Assembly (NCBI RefSeq): GCF_020742175.1
Contig: NZ_DYXM01000060.1
Coordinates: 1 to 53,294 of the forward strand
Reading direction: 5' to 3'
DNA from: Dietzia timorensis
GTDB lineage: Bacteria; Actinomycetota; Actinomycetes; Mycobacteriales; Mycobacteriaceae
DNA length: 53,294 nt
Below are positions 16,579 through 27,071 of this stretch, in pieces. Both the position numbers and the translations under genes were made by a program. The notes below the pieces were generated by a model, which made no database searches, was not told the DNA's origin, and saw nothing but the letters and a program-made list of their open reading frames with translations. Every line of letters starts with the position of its first letter. The stretch's first letter is position 1.

Positions 16579-17385
16579 TCAGAGCCCCTTCGGCTTGAAG
16601 ACGAGTTCCATCACGCGGCCGACCCACTCGATGATGAGCGCGAGCACGGCGACGAGGATGGCGCCCGAGGTGAGGATCGAGAAGCGGTACAGCGTGATTC
16701 CCGTGTTGATGAGCGTGCCGAGTCCGCCGGCATCGATGAACGTCGCGAAGGCGCCGGCACCGACGAGGAGAACCAGCGCCGTGCGCGCACCGGTCATGAT
16801 GACCGGGACCGCAAGCGGCAGCTCGACACGGAACAGTACCTGCGACGTGGACATGCCCATCCCGCGTGCCGATTCCTTCAGCGATGGATCGATGCTGCGC
16901 AGACCCGTGATCGTGTTCGACAGGACCGGCAGGAACGCGTAGATGACCAGCGCGAGGACGGCGACTGGGGTACCGAAGCCGAGCCAGATCGCCAGCAGCA
17001 CGACGACGCCGATGACGGGCGCCGCTTGGCCGGCGTTGGCGATCCCCATGAAGATCGGCGAGAGGAAAGCTGTCGAGCGTCTCGTGAGGAGCACTCCGAG
17101 GGGTACCGCGAGAGCCATGACGATGAGCGCGGAGATCACCACGAGAACGATGTGTTGCCACGTGAGGTGGAGGACATTGCCCCACGCGAGCTGGCGCGAC
17201 TCGACGTCGTCCAGATCGGCGGTCATCCGCCAGATGGTCCAACCCGCGAGGATGACGACGACGAGAATTGGGATGCCGAGGAGTAGTCCGCGGTCCTCGG
17301 CGCTGATTCGCGGTCGCTTCTTCGGGGGAGCCGCCAGTTCGCCGGCTGCGGTGCCGGAGTCTGTGTCGGAAGCCGGGCTGCTCAT
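16579..17385 (-). CDS. Glycine betaine-type ABC transporter permease
   Basis: A 268-residue inner-membrane protein with about six hydrophobic segments after a polar N-terminus of about 25 residues. The cytoplasmic EAA-type loop, here GLRSIDPSLKESARGMGM, contacts the ATPase, and SNTITGLR precedes it as in OpuCB/ProW permeases. Its ATG overlaps the stop of the ATPase gene in an ATGA, so the two are translationally coupled. With the permease at 18560 it forms a heterodimeric channel, as in OpuC systems. Confidence 0.9.
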   Translation of the reverse strand: MSSPASDTDSGTAAGELAAPPKKRPRISAEDRGLLLGIPILVVVILAGWTIWRMTADLDDVESRQLAWGNVLHLTWQHIVLVVISALIVMALAVPLGVLLTRRSTAFLSPIFMGIANAGQAAPVIGVVVLLAIWLGFGTPVAVLALVIYAFLPVLSNTITGLRSIDPSLKESARGMGMSTSQVLFRVELPLAVPVIMTGARTALVLLVGAGAFATFIDAGGLGTLINTGITLYRFSILTSGAILVAVLALIIEWVGRVMELVFKPKGL

Positions 17386-18563
17386 GACTCGCCCTCCTCC
17401 TCGGTGGCCGTCGCCGCGCTCTCCTGGGACTGGCGAAGCAGCGCGGTCACCGAATCGAAGTAGACGTTGCCGATGAACTTGCCACGCTTGGTCACCGACA
17501 CCGCAGCGTGCGAGGACTCGAGCATCTGGTCCATCGCGTCGTTGAGGGTGGCTCGGTGGTCGACGATCGGCGCGTTCTCCGGGTCGATCGCGGGCACCGT
17601 GTCCCATTTGCGCAGGGTGCGCAGGAACAGGAACTCGCGTGGGCGGTCACGGTCGTCGAGGATCATCACCGACTCGTTTCCCTCGGCGGTGACCCGTTCG
17701 ATCACCTCGGACACGTTGTCGCCGACGCGGCAGATCGAGGGCTGGTGGAGCTCGGCGTCGCTGACGCGCATGAGCGTGAGCTGCTTGAGCTTCGACCCCG
17801 CGCCGACGAAGTCCGCGACGTAGTCGTTCGCCGGTGCACCGAGGATGACCTCTGGGGTGTCGTACTGGGCGATCTCGGCGCCCTCGGCGAGGACGAGGAT
17901 GCGGTCGCCGAGCTTCACGGCCTCGTCGATGTCGTGGGTGACGATAACGATGGTCTTACGCAGCTCCGACTGGATCGACATGAGTTCGTCCTGGAGCCGT
18001 GTGCGGGTGATCGGGTCGACCGCGCCGAACGGCTCGTCCATGAGGATGACCGGCGGATCGGCCGCGAGACCGCGGGCGACGCCGACGCGCTGCTGCTGCC
18101 CGCCCGAGAGCTCGCGCGGGAAACGGTCGCGGTACACGGACGGATCGAGGCCGACCATGTCGAGCAGCTCGTCGGTGCGGTCTGCGATCTTCTTCTTCGA
18201 CCAGCCGAGCAGGCCGGGCACGATCCCGATGTTCTGCTTGACCGTCATATGCGGCAGCAGCCCACCACCCTGGATCACGTACCCGATCTGACGGCGGAGC
18301 TCGGTGGGATTGCTGCGGGTAATGTCCTTCCCGCCAATCGTGATGGATCCGGAGGTCGGCTCGATCAGGCGGTTGATCATCTTCAGCGAGGTCGTCTTGC
18401 CGCAGCCGGACGGTCCGACGAACATCACCATCTCGCCCGCGGGGATCGTCAGCGAGAGCTCCTGGACGGCGGGCATGGCCTGCCCCGGGTAGCGCTTTTC
18501 GATGCTGCGCAGCTGGATCTCGACACCGGTGGTCGAACCTGCTGCCTCGTGACTGTTGCTCAT
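17382..18563 (-). CDS. Glycine betaine-type ABC transporter ATPase with C-terminal CBS region
   Basis: The 393-residue subunit has a Walker A GPSGCGKTT near residue 53, a Q-loop (YVIQGGGLLPHM), the signature LSGGQQQR, Walker B VILMDEPFGAVDP and the switch histidine in VTHDIDEA. After the ATPase come about 130 residues with two CBS-like repeats (about 255-375), which in OpuCA-type ATPases sense ionic strength or nucleotides. This fits osmotically controlled uptake. It is coupled by ATGA overlaps to permease genes on both sides. Confidence 0.92.
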   Translation of the reverse strand: MSNSHEAAGSTTGVEIQLRSIEKRYPGQAMPAVQELSLTIPAGEMVMFVGPSGCGKTTSLKMINRLIEPTSGSITIGGKDITRSNPTELRRQIGYVIQGGGLLPHMTVKQNIGIVPGLLGWSKKKIADRTDELLDMVGLDPSVYRDRFPRELSGGQQQRVGVARGLAADPPVILMDEPFGAVDPITRTRLQDELMSIQSELRKTIVIVTHDIDEAVKLGDRILVLAEGAEIAQYDTPEVILGAPANDYVADFVGAGSKLKQLTLMRVSDAELHQPSICRVGDNVSEVIERVTAEGNESVMILDDRDRPREFLFLRTLRKWDTVPAIDPENAPIVDHRATLNDAMDQMLESSHAAVSVTKRGKFIGNVYFDSVTALLRQSQESAATATEEEGES

Positions 18564-19201
18564 GCGCGAAGTCCCTTCGAGGTGGTCAAGCGGGAAACGA
18601 GAACCAGCAGCGCGTCTACGATAAGCGCGACGATAATGACGCCGATGGTGCCCACAAGGGCAAAGTTGAGTGCGTTGAGGCCGCCGATCTGCGACAGGCC
18701 TGTGTAGATGTACGAGCCGAGGCCCGGTCCGAGAACATAGGCCGCGATCGCGGCGACGCCCATCGACATCTGTGTGGAGATGCGTACGCCGGTCATGATG
18801 ACCGGCCACGCGATTCGCAGCCGGACGCGGAAGAAGACCGCGGTGGGGCTCATGCCCATCCCTCGAGCGGACTCGATGAGGGATTTGTCCACGCTCTGGA
18901 GTCCGACGACCGCGTTGCGCAGAATCGGGAGTATCGCGTAGAAGATCACGACGAGGATCGCGGGAAGCGTGCCGATGCCAACCAGCGGGATGAGCATGCC
19001 AAGCAACGCGAACGAGGGGATCGTGAGCCCGACGGCCGAGATGCCGTTGGCGAACGGGGCCAGGCGCTGATAGCTGGTGACGAGCACGGCGATGGCCAAG
19101 GCGATGATTGTCGCGATGATGACGGCCTGGATGACGAGGCTCGCATGCTGGTAGGCGCGGAACGCGATATCGGCCCACCGCGAGGTGATGAAGTCGAGCA
19201 T
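18560..19201 (-). CDS. Glycine betaine-type ABC transporter permease (first gene of operon)
   Basis: A 213-residue membrane protein with about five or six hydrophobic segments and the coupling loop VVGLQSVDKSLIESARGMGM, closely resembling the permease at 16579. Two ATGs lie side by side at 19204 and 19201. The second has better spacing from the AGGGAGG ribosome site, so it is used here. The leader just upstream contains a strong hairpin. The gene ends in an ATGA overlap with the ATPase. Confidence 0.88.
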   Translation of the reverse strand: MLDFITSRWADIAFRAYQHASLVIQAVIIATIIALAIAVLVTSYQRLAPFANGISAVGLTIPSFALLGMLIPLVGIGTLPAILVVIFYAILPILRNAVVGLQSVDKSLIESARGMGMSPTAVFFRVRLRIAWPVIMTGVRISTQMSMGVAAIAAYVLGPGLGSYIYTGLSQIGGLNALNFALVGTIGVIIVALIVDALLVLVSRLTTSKGLRA

Positions 19202-19553
19202 CATCGCCTCCCTGACCGCGGGCCGGAGGTGGCCGAGGCGTATACCTCCGGCCAAATATGGGTATCCATAACCTATGAGCATAGGTGCACTGTTCGATAA
19301 AAATGGACCAATAATTCAATGAGATCCAAATGAGTCCATCCGAAAAGTCCACGACGGCAGAAAGAATCGCGACGGAGCTGGGGGAATCGCCGTTCTTCGC
19401 GTGGTAGCCATTTTCGAATGAATTCGCGTGCGAGGGCCGAATTCCGGCGAGTTTGCGCCCGATAGCAGCCCGAAGGCGGGGCGCGCAACGGTTTCTCCGC
19501 CGCCGATTTCAAGGATGGGCACGGCCGAGCGGGGCTTCCTAGAGTGCCGAGGC
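19202..19553. promoter_or_regulatory. Divergent regulatory region with two dyads (transporter / StyA-like gene)
   Basis: This 352-bp gap has no gene. Near the transporter it holds a perfect hairpin with arms GGCCGGAGGT (19221-19230) and ACCTCCGGCC (19244-19253) around 13 bases. At 19271-19286 it holds ACCTATGAGCATAGGT, a 7+2+7 dyad that looks like an operator. The AT-richer stretch 19290-19340 probably contains the promoter. The right half, toward the StyA-like gene, shows nothing I can name. Confidence 0.55.
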
Positions 19554-20915
19554 ATGACACAACACCCCAGCACACACGGCCCATCGGAAACGCCAGGAAA
19601 CGAAGCGACACCACGACGAAGTATCGCCATTGTCGGCGCGGGAATCGTCGGCGCGAGTGCCGCGCTGGCCCTGAAACGAGCGGGCTTCGACGTCACTCTG
19701 TACAGCGAGCGGACGCGCGAAGAACTCCGTGACGCGGTGCCGGCGACGGGCACGGCGATCCTCTTCGGCGACTCCCGCTCACACGACGCCCGGATCGAGG
19801 GAGACCGCTACGGCGCCGACGCCGCATTCGCGACCAGCGCCGTCACGGTGAACGGTGGACCGACCTTCGACGCCCCGTATGACTACGAGGCGCAGTCGGT
19901 CGACGTTCGGCTGCGCGCCGACGACCGCATCGGGCTATTCCTCGACGAGGGCGGCAGCTTTGCACACCGCCGCGTCGACGACGCGGAACTCGACAGGATC
20001 GCAGGCGAGAACGACGTGACGTTCGTCGCGACCGGCAAAGGGGGATTGGCCGAGCGGTTCCCCGTCGACGCCGAGCGCAGCCCCTATTCCGAACCGCAGC
20101 GTTATCTGCTCACCGTGACCGTGCGTCCTGCGGACGGAGGCGATGTGCGCTTCCCGGGGCGCACCGAGAACGAACGCAGCGCGCTGCTTTCGATCGACGC
20201 GGAGGAGGGAGAGGTGTTCGTCGGCCCGTACCTGCACAAGGATGCGGGCCCCGCGTGGGTCCTCCTCGGGTTCGCGCGATTCGGGTCCGAGTCCGAGAAG
20301 GCCTACCGCGAGGCCCGCGACTCGGCTTCCGCTCTCGACATCTTCCGCGCACAGCATCACCGGCTCTTCCCCGACGTGGCGCCGCAGATCGATGCGCTCG
20401 AGGTGATCGATTCGGACGAATACTCGTGGCTCAAGGGTGCCGTGACGCCGACCGTGCGGCGCCCCGTTGCGCGTACGGACTCCGGCGGCCTCCTCGTCTC
20501 CCTCGGAGACACCGCGATCGCCGTCGACCCGATCGCGGGGCAGGGCGCGCAGCTCGGCGCGATTCAGGTCGCCGCGCTGGCCGACGCTCTCCGCGAGCAG
20601 CCGGGCGAATGGGACGAGGAGCTGTTCACGAGGCTGTTCGACACCCACTGGGAGCGCCACGGCAAGCCTTCGGTCGAGGCGACGTCGCTTTTCCTCGGAG
20701 ATCCGAAATACGCGGAGGTCGTGGGGTCCTTCTTCGGTCGTGCCGCCGAGAACCCCGCCGCCGGCACTGCTCTGTTCGACCTGCTCAGCGTGCCCGGCCC
20801 GGTGCTCGGGCTGCGCGGTGAGGAGGACGTCGTCAGGTTCGTCCGAACCTTCGAAGGGCGCCGGACCGCAGTGCCGGCCGCATCCCCGCAGGTAACCGCT
20901 TCAACCCACGTATGA
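19554..20915 (+). CDS. Styrene/indole monooxygenase-like FAD protein (StyA family)
   Basis: A 453-residue flavoprotein with an N-terminal dinucleotide fold (IAIVGAGIVGASAAL near residues 24-38) but no NAD(P)H domain. Landmarks shared with StyA are VTFVATGKGGLAERF, the following SPYSEPQRYLL, and the C-terminal FAD contact GDTAIAVDPIAGQGAQLG. StyA-type enzymes epoxidise styrene or indole with FADH2 supplied by a separate reductase. The ATG at 19554 leaves about 23 residues before the FAD fold; other starts lie upstream. It overlaps the next gene in an ATGA. No StyB reductase or isomerase follows, so the substrate is open. Confidence 0.75.
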   Translation: MTQHPSTHGPSETPGNEATPRRSIAIVGAGIVGASAALALKRAGFDVTLYSERTREELRDAVPATGTAILFGDSRSHDARIEGDRYGADAAFATSAVTVNGGPTFDAPYDYEAQSVDVRLRADDRIGLFLDEGGSFAHRRVDDAELDRIAGENDVTFVATGKGGLAERFPVDAERSPYSEPQRYLLTVTVRPADGGDVRFPGRTENERSALLSIDAEEGEVFVGPYLHKDAGPAWVLLGFARFGSESEKAYREARDSASALDIFRAQHHRLFPDVAPQIDALEVIDSDEYSWLKGAVTPTVRRPVARTDSGGLLVSLGDTAIAVDPIAGQGAQLGAIQVAALADALREQPGEWDEELFTRLFDTHWERHGKPSVEATSLFLGDPKYAEVVGSFFGRAAENPAAGTALFDLLSVPGPVLGLRGEEDVVRFVRTFEGRRTAVPAASPQVTASTHV

Positions 20916-22228
20916 CGTCGGACGTCCTCAACTCCCACGACGACGCCTCCGCGAGGGGCGTAGAGACAAGGAACCCATCGATGATCACCTCTGAACTCGA
21001 CACACCGACCACCGACACCACGTCTTCGACGGAAGCAGCGGCGGAGCTCTCCGCGAGGTTCCGGCCGATCTTCGCGCACATCGCGAAAGGGGCGGCGAGC
21101 CGCGACCGCGACCGCGAACTCGCGCATGCCGAGATCGCCGCGCTCAAGGCCGAGAAGTTCGGCGCCGTGCGATTGCCCGAGGCCCTGGGCGGAGCAGGTG
21201 CGTCTGTGCGCCAACTCTTCGACCTACTGATCGACCTGTCGGCCGCGGACTCGAACGTGACCCAGGCGCTGCGCGCCCACTTTTTCGTCGCCGAGGGCTA
21301 CATCCTCTCCGGCGACGCCCGCGGGCTCGAACGCGTCGCAGCCGGCGAGATCATCGGCAACGCCATCTCCGAGAAGGGGGCCGGCTCCGTCGACCGCTAC
21401 CAGACCACGCTCAGCCGGGACGGCGACCGCTACCTTCTCAACGGCACGAAGTTCTACAGCACCGGCAGCCTGTACGCCGACGCCATCGCCGTCGCCGCCG
21501 ACCTCGACGGCGAGCGCGTCTATGCGACCGTCGACACGGACGCGCCCGGGCTCACCCAGTTCGATGATTGGGACGGGTTCGGCCAGCGGCTCACAGGGTC
21601 GGGAACCTCGGTCTACGAGAACGTGCACGTTTCTGCCGCCGACGTCGCACCGGACGGTTACGGGACCGAAGGGCGCACCGCGAGCTCGGCCTATCTGCAG
21701 CTGTTCCATCTCGCTGCTCTCGCCGGGATCCTCAGGCGGGCCGCCGACGACGTGCGCGACTGGGTGGCGGGTCGCACGCGGACCTATAGCCATGCCCCCG
21801 CCGATCTGCCCCGCGAGGACCCGCTCGTGCAGGCCGTCCTCGGCCGCGCGTACTCGGCGGCGTTCGTCGCCCGCGCCACAGTGCTTTCTGTCGCCGACGC
21901 GCTCGACGCGGTGCTCGAAACAGCGGAGACCGCGGAAAATCCCGAGCTACTCGACAAGGCGGAGCTGGCAGCGGCGGAAGCGCAGGTCGCGCTGACCCCG
22001 CTCGTCCTTGGTGCTATTACCGACCTTTTCGACGTGGGCGGTGCCTCGCTCTCTTCGGAATCGCTCGGTCTCGATAGGCACTGGCGTAACGCGCGAACCC
22101 TCGCCGTGCATAATCCCGTCGTCTACAAGCAGCAAGCGGTGGGGAGATTCGAGCTCATCGGTGACGGGCTTCCGTATGAATGGAACGCCGGGGTGCGCGG
22201 GAAAGCGGCGGAAACGTACAGAAATTGA
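20912..22228 (+). CDS. DszC/SfnC-like flavin-dependent monooxygenase (acyl-CoA dehydrogenase fold)
   Basis: The 438-residue protein has the acyl-CoA dehydrogenase fold but lacks the usual catalytic glutamate segment and instead shows the GDRYLLNGTKFYSTGSLYAD stretch typical of DszC/SfnC-type enzymes, which oxygenate sulfur or nitrogen compounds with reduced FMN. GNAISEKGAG lies in the beta domain and GRFELIGDGLP near the end. It overlaps the StyA-like gene by ATGA. A second start at 20981 with an AAGGA site would make it 23 residues shorter and would fit the family N-terminus better. The substrate is unknown. Confidence 0.75.
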   Translation: MTSDVLNSHDDASARGVETRNPSMITSELDTPTTDTTSSTEAAAELSARFRPIFAHIAKGAASRDRDRELAHAEIAALKAEKFGAVRLPEALGGAGASVRQLFDLLIDLSAADSNVTQALRAHFFVAEGYILSGDARGLERVAAGEIIGNAISEKGAGSVDRYQTTLSRDGDRYLLNGTKFYSTGSLYADAIAVAADLDGERVYATVDTDAPGLTQFDDWDGFGQRLTGSGTSVYENVHVSAADVAPDGYGTEGRTASSAYLQLFHLAALAGILRRAADDVRDWVAGRTRTYSHAPADLPREDPLVQAVLGRAYSAAFVARATVLSVADALDAVLETAETAENPELLDKAELAAAEAQVALTPLVLGAITDLFDVGGASLSSESLGLDRHWRNARTLAVHNPVVYKQQAVGRFELIGDGLPYEWNAGVRGKAAETYRN

Positions 22229-22279
22229 ACACTCCGGACCCCGGCGCGCGGTGCAACGATGGGAGCACGTCACTGATTA

Positions 22280-22295
22280 TGTGATGTGAATCACT
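22280..22295. promoter_or_regulatory. CRP/GlxR-like site upstream of the aldehyde dehydrogenase
   Basis: TGTGATGTGAATCACT matches TGTGA-N6-TCACA at nine of ten fixed positions, the recognition sequence of cAMP-receptor-type regulators (GlxR in corynebacteria, CRP in mycobacteria). It lies 20 bp ahead of the TTG start at 22316 and overlaps an alternative GTG at 22286, which argues against that earlier start. Confidence 0.5.
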
Positions 22296-22315
22296 ATCGG
22301 GAAGAGGTGCCCACG

Positions 22316-23782
<1,467 letters not shown>

Positions 23783-23783
23783 C

Positions 23784-24938
23784 TCACGGGCGGAGGCCGG
23801 CCGCGGGCTCGAGCGCCTCGGCGAGTTCGTGCGGCTGGCCGAAGAGCGTCGCGAGCCCGTGCGCCCGCTTGAAGAACAGGTGCACGTCGTACTCCCAGGT
23901 GATGCCGACGCCGCCGTGGAGCTGGATCGCCTCGCCGGCGATCCACGACAGTGACCTGGTCGCGTAGACCTTCGCGGCCGCCGCCTCGATCTCGGCGTCG
24001 CAGGCGGCGGCATGAGCGGCATTGCTGCCGCCGATCTCGAACGCGCGGGCCACCGCGGCGGCGGCCGAGTACGACAGCGAGCGCGCGGTCTCCGAGCGGA
24101 CGTACATGTCCGCCATCCGGTGCTTGAGCGCCTGGAAGCCGCCGATCTCCCGGCCGAACTGCTTGCGCTGCGAGGTATAGTCGACGGTCCGCTCGACGAG
24201 CGCCTTCGCCGCGCCGGCCGCCTCCGCGCTCACCGCCGCCCACGCGACGGCGTTCAGCAGGCTCATCGTCTCCTCGCGCATGCCGAGCTGCGTCGCACGG
24301 ACCCCGTCGAATCGGACCGTGGCCAGTGTGCGCGTCGGATCCATCACGGGCACGCGGGTGATACCCACGCCCTCGGCGTCCGCCGGGCATGCGTGGAGCG
24401 TGGGCAAACCGTCCGCATCGGAGGCCACCACTATCAATGTAGAGGCGTAGTCGCCGCCGAGTACATAGTGCGCGGTTCCCGACAGCGCCGCTCCGTCGAA
24501 CGCGACGCCCGGGGCATGCCATCCCTCCTCGCCGGACCAACACAACCCGTATATGACGCCGGACGCCACATGCGGCAAGTGCTCCGCGCACGCGGCCTCG
24601 TCACCCGAGGCGAGCAGCGCGTATCCCGCGAGTATCGCGGACCCTAGCAGCGGGGAAGGGGCGAGGGAGCGGCCGAGCTCGTCGGCGACGAGGTGAGTCT
24701 CGAGATACGACGCGCCGGCGCCGTCATAGGCCTCCGGGATGCCGAGGGCTGAGGCGCCGATCTGCCCGGCAAGTGCGGACCACAGCGATTCGTCGTATCC
24801 GTGCTCGGTGCGCGTAGCCGCGCGCATGTCCTCGCTGCCCGCGCGCTTGTCGAGCAGCGACCGCACCGAATCGCGCAGTGCGGCCTGGTCGGGGGTGTCG
24901 ACGCCCGGGGCGAGCGCGGCGTCCTCGGCGGCGCTCAT
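23784..24938 (-). CDS. fadE33: Acyl-CoA dehydrogenase subunit, FadE33-like
   Basis: A 384-residue acyl-CoA dehydrogenase family protein; YTSQRKQFGREIGGFQALKH and the FAD-side QLHGGVGITWEYDVHLFFKR are clear. The usual catalytic glutamate near the C-terminus is not evident. It is last in the crotonase-FadE31-FadE32-FadE33 operon and starts in an ATGA overlap. In M. tuberculosis the KstR2-controlled FadE31, FadE32 and FadE33 work as mixed alpha2beta2 enzymes on HIP-CoA intermediates; the order here supports FadE33, although the mycobacterial protein is shorter. Its stop nearly abuts the convergent aldehyde dehydrogenase stop. Confidence 0.72.
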   Translation of the reverse strand: MSAAEDAALAPGVDTPDQAALRDSVRSLLDKRAGSEDMRAATRTEHGYDESLWSALAGQIGASALGIPEAYDGAGASYLETHLVADELGRSLAPSPLLGSAILAGYALLASGDEAACAEHLPHVASGVIYGLCWSGEEGWHAPGVAFDGAALSGTAHYVLGGDYASTLIVVASDADGLPTLHACPADAEGVGITRVPVMDPTRTLATVRFDGVRATQLGMREETMSLLNAVAWAAVSAEAAGAAKALVERTVDYTSQRKQFGREIGGFQALKHRMADMYVRSETARSLSYSAAAAVARAFEIGGSNAAHAAACDAEIEAAAAKVYATRSLSWIAGEAIQLHGGVGITWEYDVHLFFKRAHGLATLFGQPHELAEALEPAAGLRP

Positions 24939-25894
24939 CGAGCGCCCTCGGATTCGATCACGTCGAGGATCCGGCCGCGGTGGTATGCGGGCGAGCCCCA
25001 TGCCGCGCGCAGGGCGTGGGATTTCGTGAGGTAGAGGCCGAGCGCGTGCTCCATCGTGTACCCGATGGCGCCGTGGATCTGCAGCGCGTCGCGGCGCGCT
25101 AGGTTCGCCGCATCGCCGCACGCCACGTAGGCGGCGGAGACGTCCCTTACCGCGGCCGCGGGCGCGCCGGGATTTCCGGCGATCGCGAGGGCGCCGGCCC
25201 ATAGGAGCGGCCGGGCCATCTCGATGGCGATCGCCATGTCTGCGGCCTTGTGCTTGATGGCCTGCTGCTCGCCGATCGGCCGGCCGAACTGTGCACGCTG
25301 TTTCGCGTACTCCACCGACATCTCGAGCATCGCCGAAGCGAGGCCGAGCTGCACCGCGGCGGTGCCGAGCGCGCCGTGATTGACGACGTCGACCGGATCG
25401 GCCGAGCCCACGGAGTCGCCGGCAGTGGCCGTGGCCAGCGTGCGCGCACGGTCCACCGAGCGCTCGAGTTCGCCGAGCTCGGCCGCGGATACCGTGCCAT
25501 CAGCGGCGAGATGGAATGCCGACGATGCGACATCCGCGCCGGCAGCCAACGGGGCGACCGGCGGCGCGGCGACCGTGACCGGGCCATCTGCGACAGGCGT
25601 GCCGAGCGCCGGGGCGACGAACATCGACTCGACGACGGGTCCGGGCACGCCGTGGCGGCCGAGGACCTCGGCAATCGCCACGCCCTCTACGACCGTAGCG
25701 CCCATGCCGCCGGACTCCTCGTCGGCGAGTAGAGCGAATACGCCCTGCTCGTCGAGCTTGCCCCACACGGACAGCCCGGCGGCGGTATCGCCGTCGTTCC
25801 ACGCGCGGATCGCTGCGGGCACGTCTGCGCGCCTGAGCATTTCGTCGACGCTGGCCGCGAACTCCTTGGTTTCCGCATCGAGTGCGAACTTCAT
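24935..25894 (-). CDS. fadE32: Acyl-CoA dehydrogenase subunit, FadE32-like (short)
   Basis: At 319 residues this is shorter than a stand-alone acyl-CoA dehydrogenase and is poor in the middle beta domain, a mark of the partner subunits in heteromeric steroid enzymes. QRAQFGRPIGEQQAIKHKAAD and QIHGAIGYTMEHALGLYLTK are recognisable; the latter replaces the segment that would carry a catalytic glutamate. It is coupled by ATGA overlaps to FadE31 before it and FadE33 after it. FadE32 is the best match by size and order, with FadE31 as probable partner. Confidence 0.76.
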   Translation of the reverse strand: MKFALDAETKEFAASVDEMLRRADVPAAIRAWNDGDTAAGLSVWGKLDEQGVFALLADEESGGMGATVVEGVAIAEVLGRHGVPGPVVESMFVAPALGTPVADGPVTVAAPPVAPLAAGADVASSAFHLAADGTVSAAELGELERSVDRARTLATATAGDSVGSADPVDVVNHGALGTAAVQLGLASAMLEMSVEYAKQRAQFGRPIGEQQAIKHKAADMAIAIEMARPLLWAGALAIAGNPGAPAAAVRDVSAAYVACGDAANLARRDALQIHGAIGYTMEHALGLYLTKSHALRAAWGSPAYHRGRILDVIESEGAR

Positions 25895-27066
25895 CGATTC
25901 CCCCTCGGCAGGCCGAGAAGACGCTCGGCGATCACGTTCTTCTGGATCTCGTTCGTGCCCGCGTAGATGGGGCCGGCGAGCGCGAAGAGGTAGCCGTCCT
26001 GCCACTTCTCATCCGCGCGTTCGCCGCCCGGGCCGAGCAGATCAAGGGCGGTCTGGTGGGTGGCGATGTCCCATTCGGACCAGAACACCTTGTTGATGGA
26101 ACTCTCCGAGCCGAGCTGTCCGCCGGAACTCAGCGTCGTCACCGTGCCCCACGTCGACAGCTCGTAGGCGCGCGAGCCGATCCACGCGTCGACGACGCGG
26201 TCCCCGGCGGCGCCGCGTTCGCGTGCGTCGAGGTCGCCGGATTTTTCGCGCCACAGTCGGACGAGCCTGTCGGTGGTCGCGAGGAAGCGTCCCGGCGAGC
26301 GAAGCGAGAGACCGCGTTCGTTGTTCGCCGTCGACATCGCGACCTTCCAGCCGTTGTTCACCTCGCCGATCACCCCGGAGGCACCCGGATCCGCCGGGTC
26401 GTCGGGAACGAACACGTCCTCCAGGAACAGCTCGGCGAAGCCGGGCTCGCCGTCGAGTTGGTCGATCGGCCGGACGGTCACGCCGTCCGCGCGCAGGTCG
26501 AACATGAAGTAGGTGAGTCCGCGGTGTCGCGACTGCTCGGGGTCCGTGCGAAATAGTCCGAACCCCATATCGGCGAAGCTAGCGCGCGAGGACCACGTCT
26601 TCTGGCCCGACAGCAGCCAGCCGCCCTCGGTACGTTTCGCCGTGGAGCGTAGCGAGGCCAGGTCCGAGCCGGATTCGGGTTCGGACCACGCCTGCGCCCA
26701 CACGTCCTCCGCTCGCGCCATCCGCGGCATGATCCGCGCCAGCTGCTCGGCGTTCGCGTGCTCGAACAGCGTCGGCGCGAGGAGGAAAATCCCGTTCTGG
26801 CTCACCCGGCCTGGCGCCCCCGCACGGTAATACTCCTCCTCGAAGAGCACCCACCCCGTGAGCCCGCAGTCGCGGCCGCCGTACTCCTCGGGCCACGAGA
26901 CGACCGACATGCGGTCCGCCGCCATCTTCGCCTCCCACGCACGGTGGGCCTCAAAGCCTTCGGCAGTGTCCATGCTTGGTAGCGGCTCGGCGGGCACGTT
27001 GGCCTCGAGCCATTCCCGCACCTCCGTGCGGAAGTCCAGGTCGGACTGGTTCAGTTCGAGATCCAC
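25891..27066 (-). CDS. fadE31: Acyl-CoA dehydrogenase subunit, FadE31-like
   Basis: The 391-residue protein has an intact acyl-CoA dehydrogenase fold: EEYGGRDCGLTGWVLFEEEYY in the first domain, AQAWSEPESGSDLAS at the FAD/substrate site and AGPIYAGTNEIQKNVIAERLLGL (read here in two parts) at the end. The last motif binds the adenine part of FAD in the partner subunit. It lies 5 bp after the crotonase gene and couples to the short FadE32-like subunit, as in the mycobacterial KstR2 regulon, where FadE31 forms complexes with FadE32 and FadE33. Confidence 0.78.
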   Translation of the reverse strand: MDLELNQSDLDFRTEVREWLEANVPAEPLPSMDTAEGFEAHRAWEAKMAADRMSVVSWPEEYGGRDCGLTGWVLFEEEYYRAGAPGRVSQNGIFLLAPTLFEHANAEQLARIMPRMARAEDVWAQAWSEPESGSDLASLRSTAKRTEGGWLLSGQKTWSSRASFADMGFGLFRTDPEQSRHRGLTYFMFDLRADGVTVRPIDQLDGEPGFAELFLEDVFVPDDPADPGASGVIGEVNNGWKVAMSTANNERGLSLRSPGRFLATTDRLVRLWREKSGDLDARERGAAGDRVVDAWIGSRAYELSTWGTVTTLSSGGQLGSESSINKVFWSEWDIATHQTALDLLGPGGERADEKWQDGYLFALAGPIYAGTNEIQKNVIAERLLGLPRGNR

Positions 27067-27071
27067 GCCGT

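Noticed and set aside
22286..22315. GTG at 22286 as start of the aldehyde dehydrogenase
   Set aside because: It overlaps a CRP/GlxR-like dyad and has no ribosome site; TTG 22316 is better placed.
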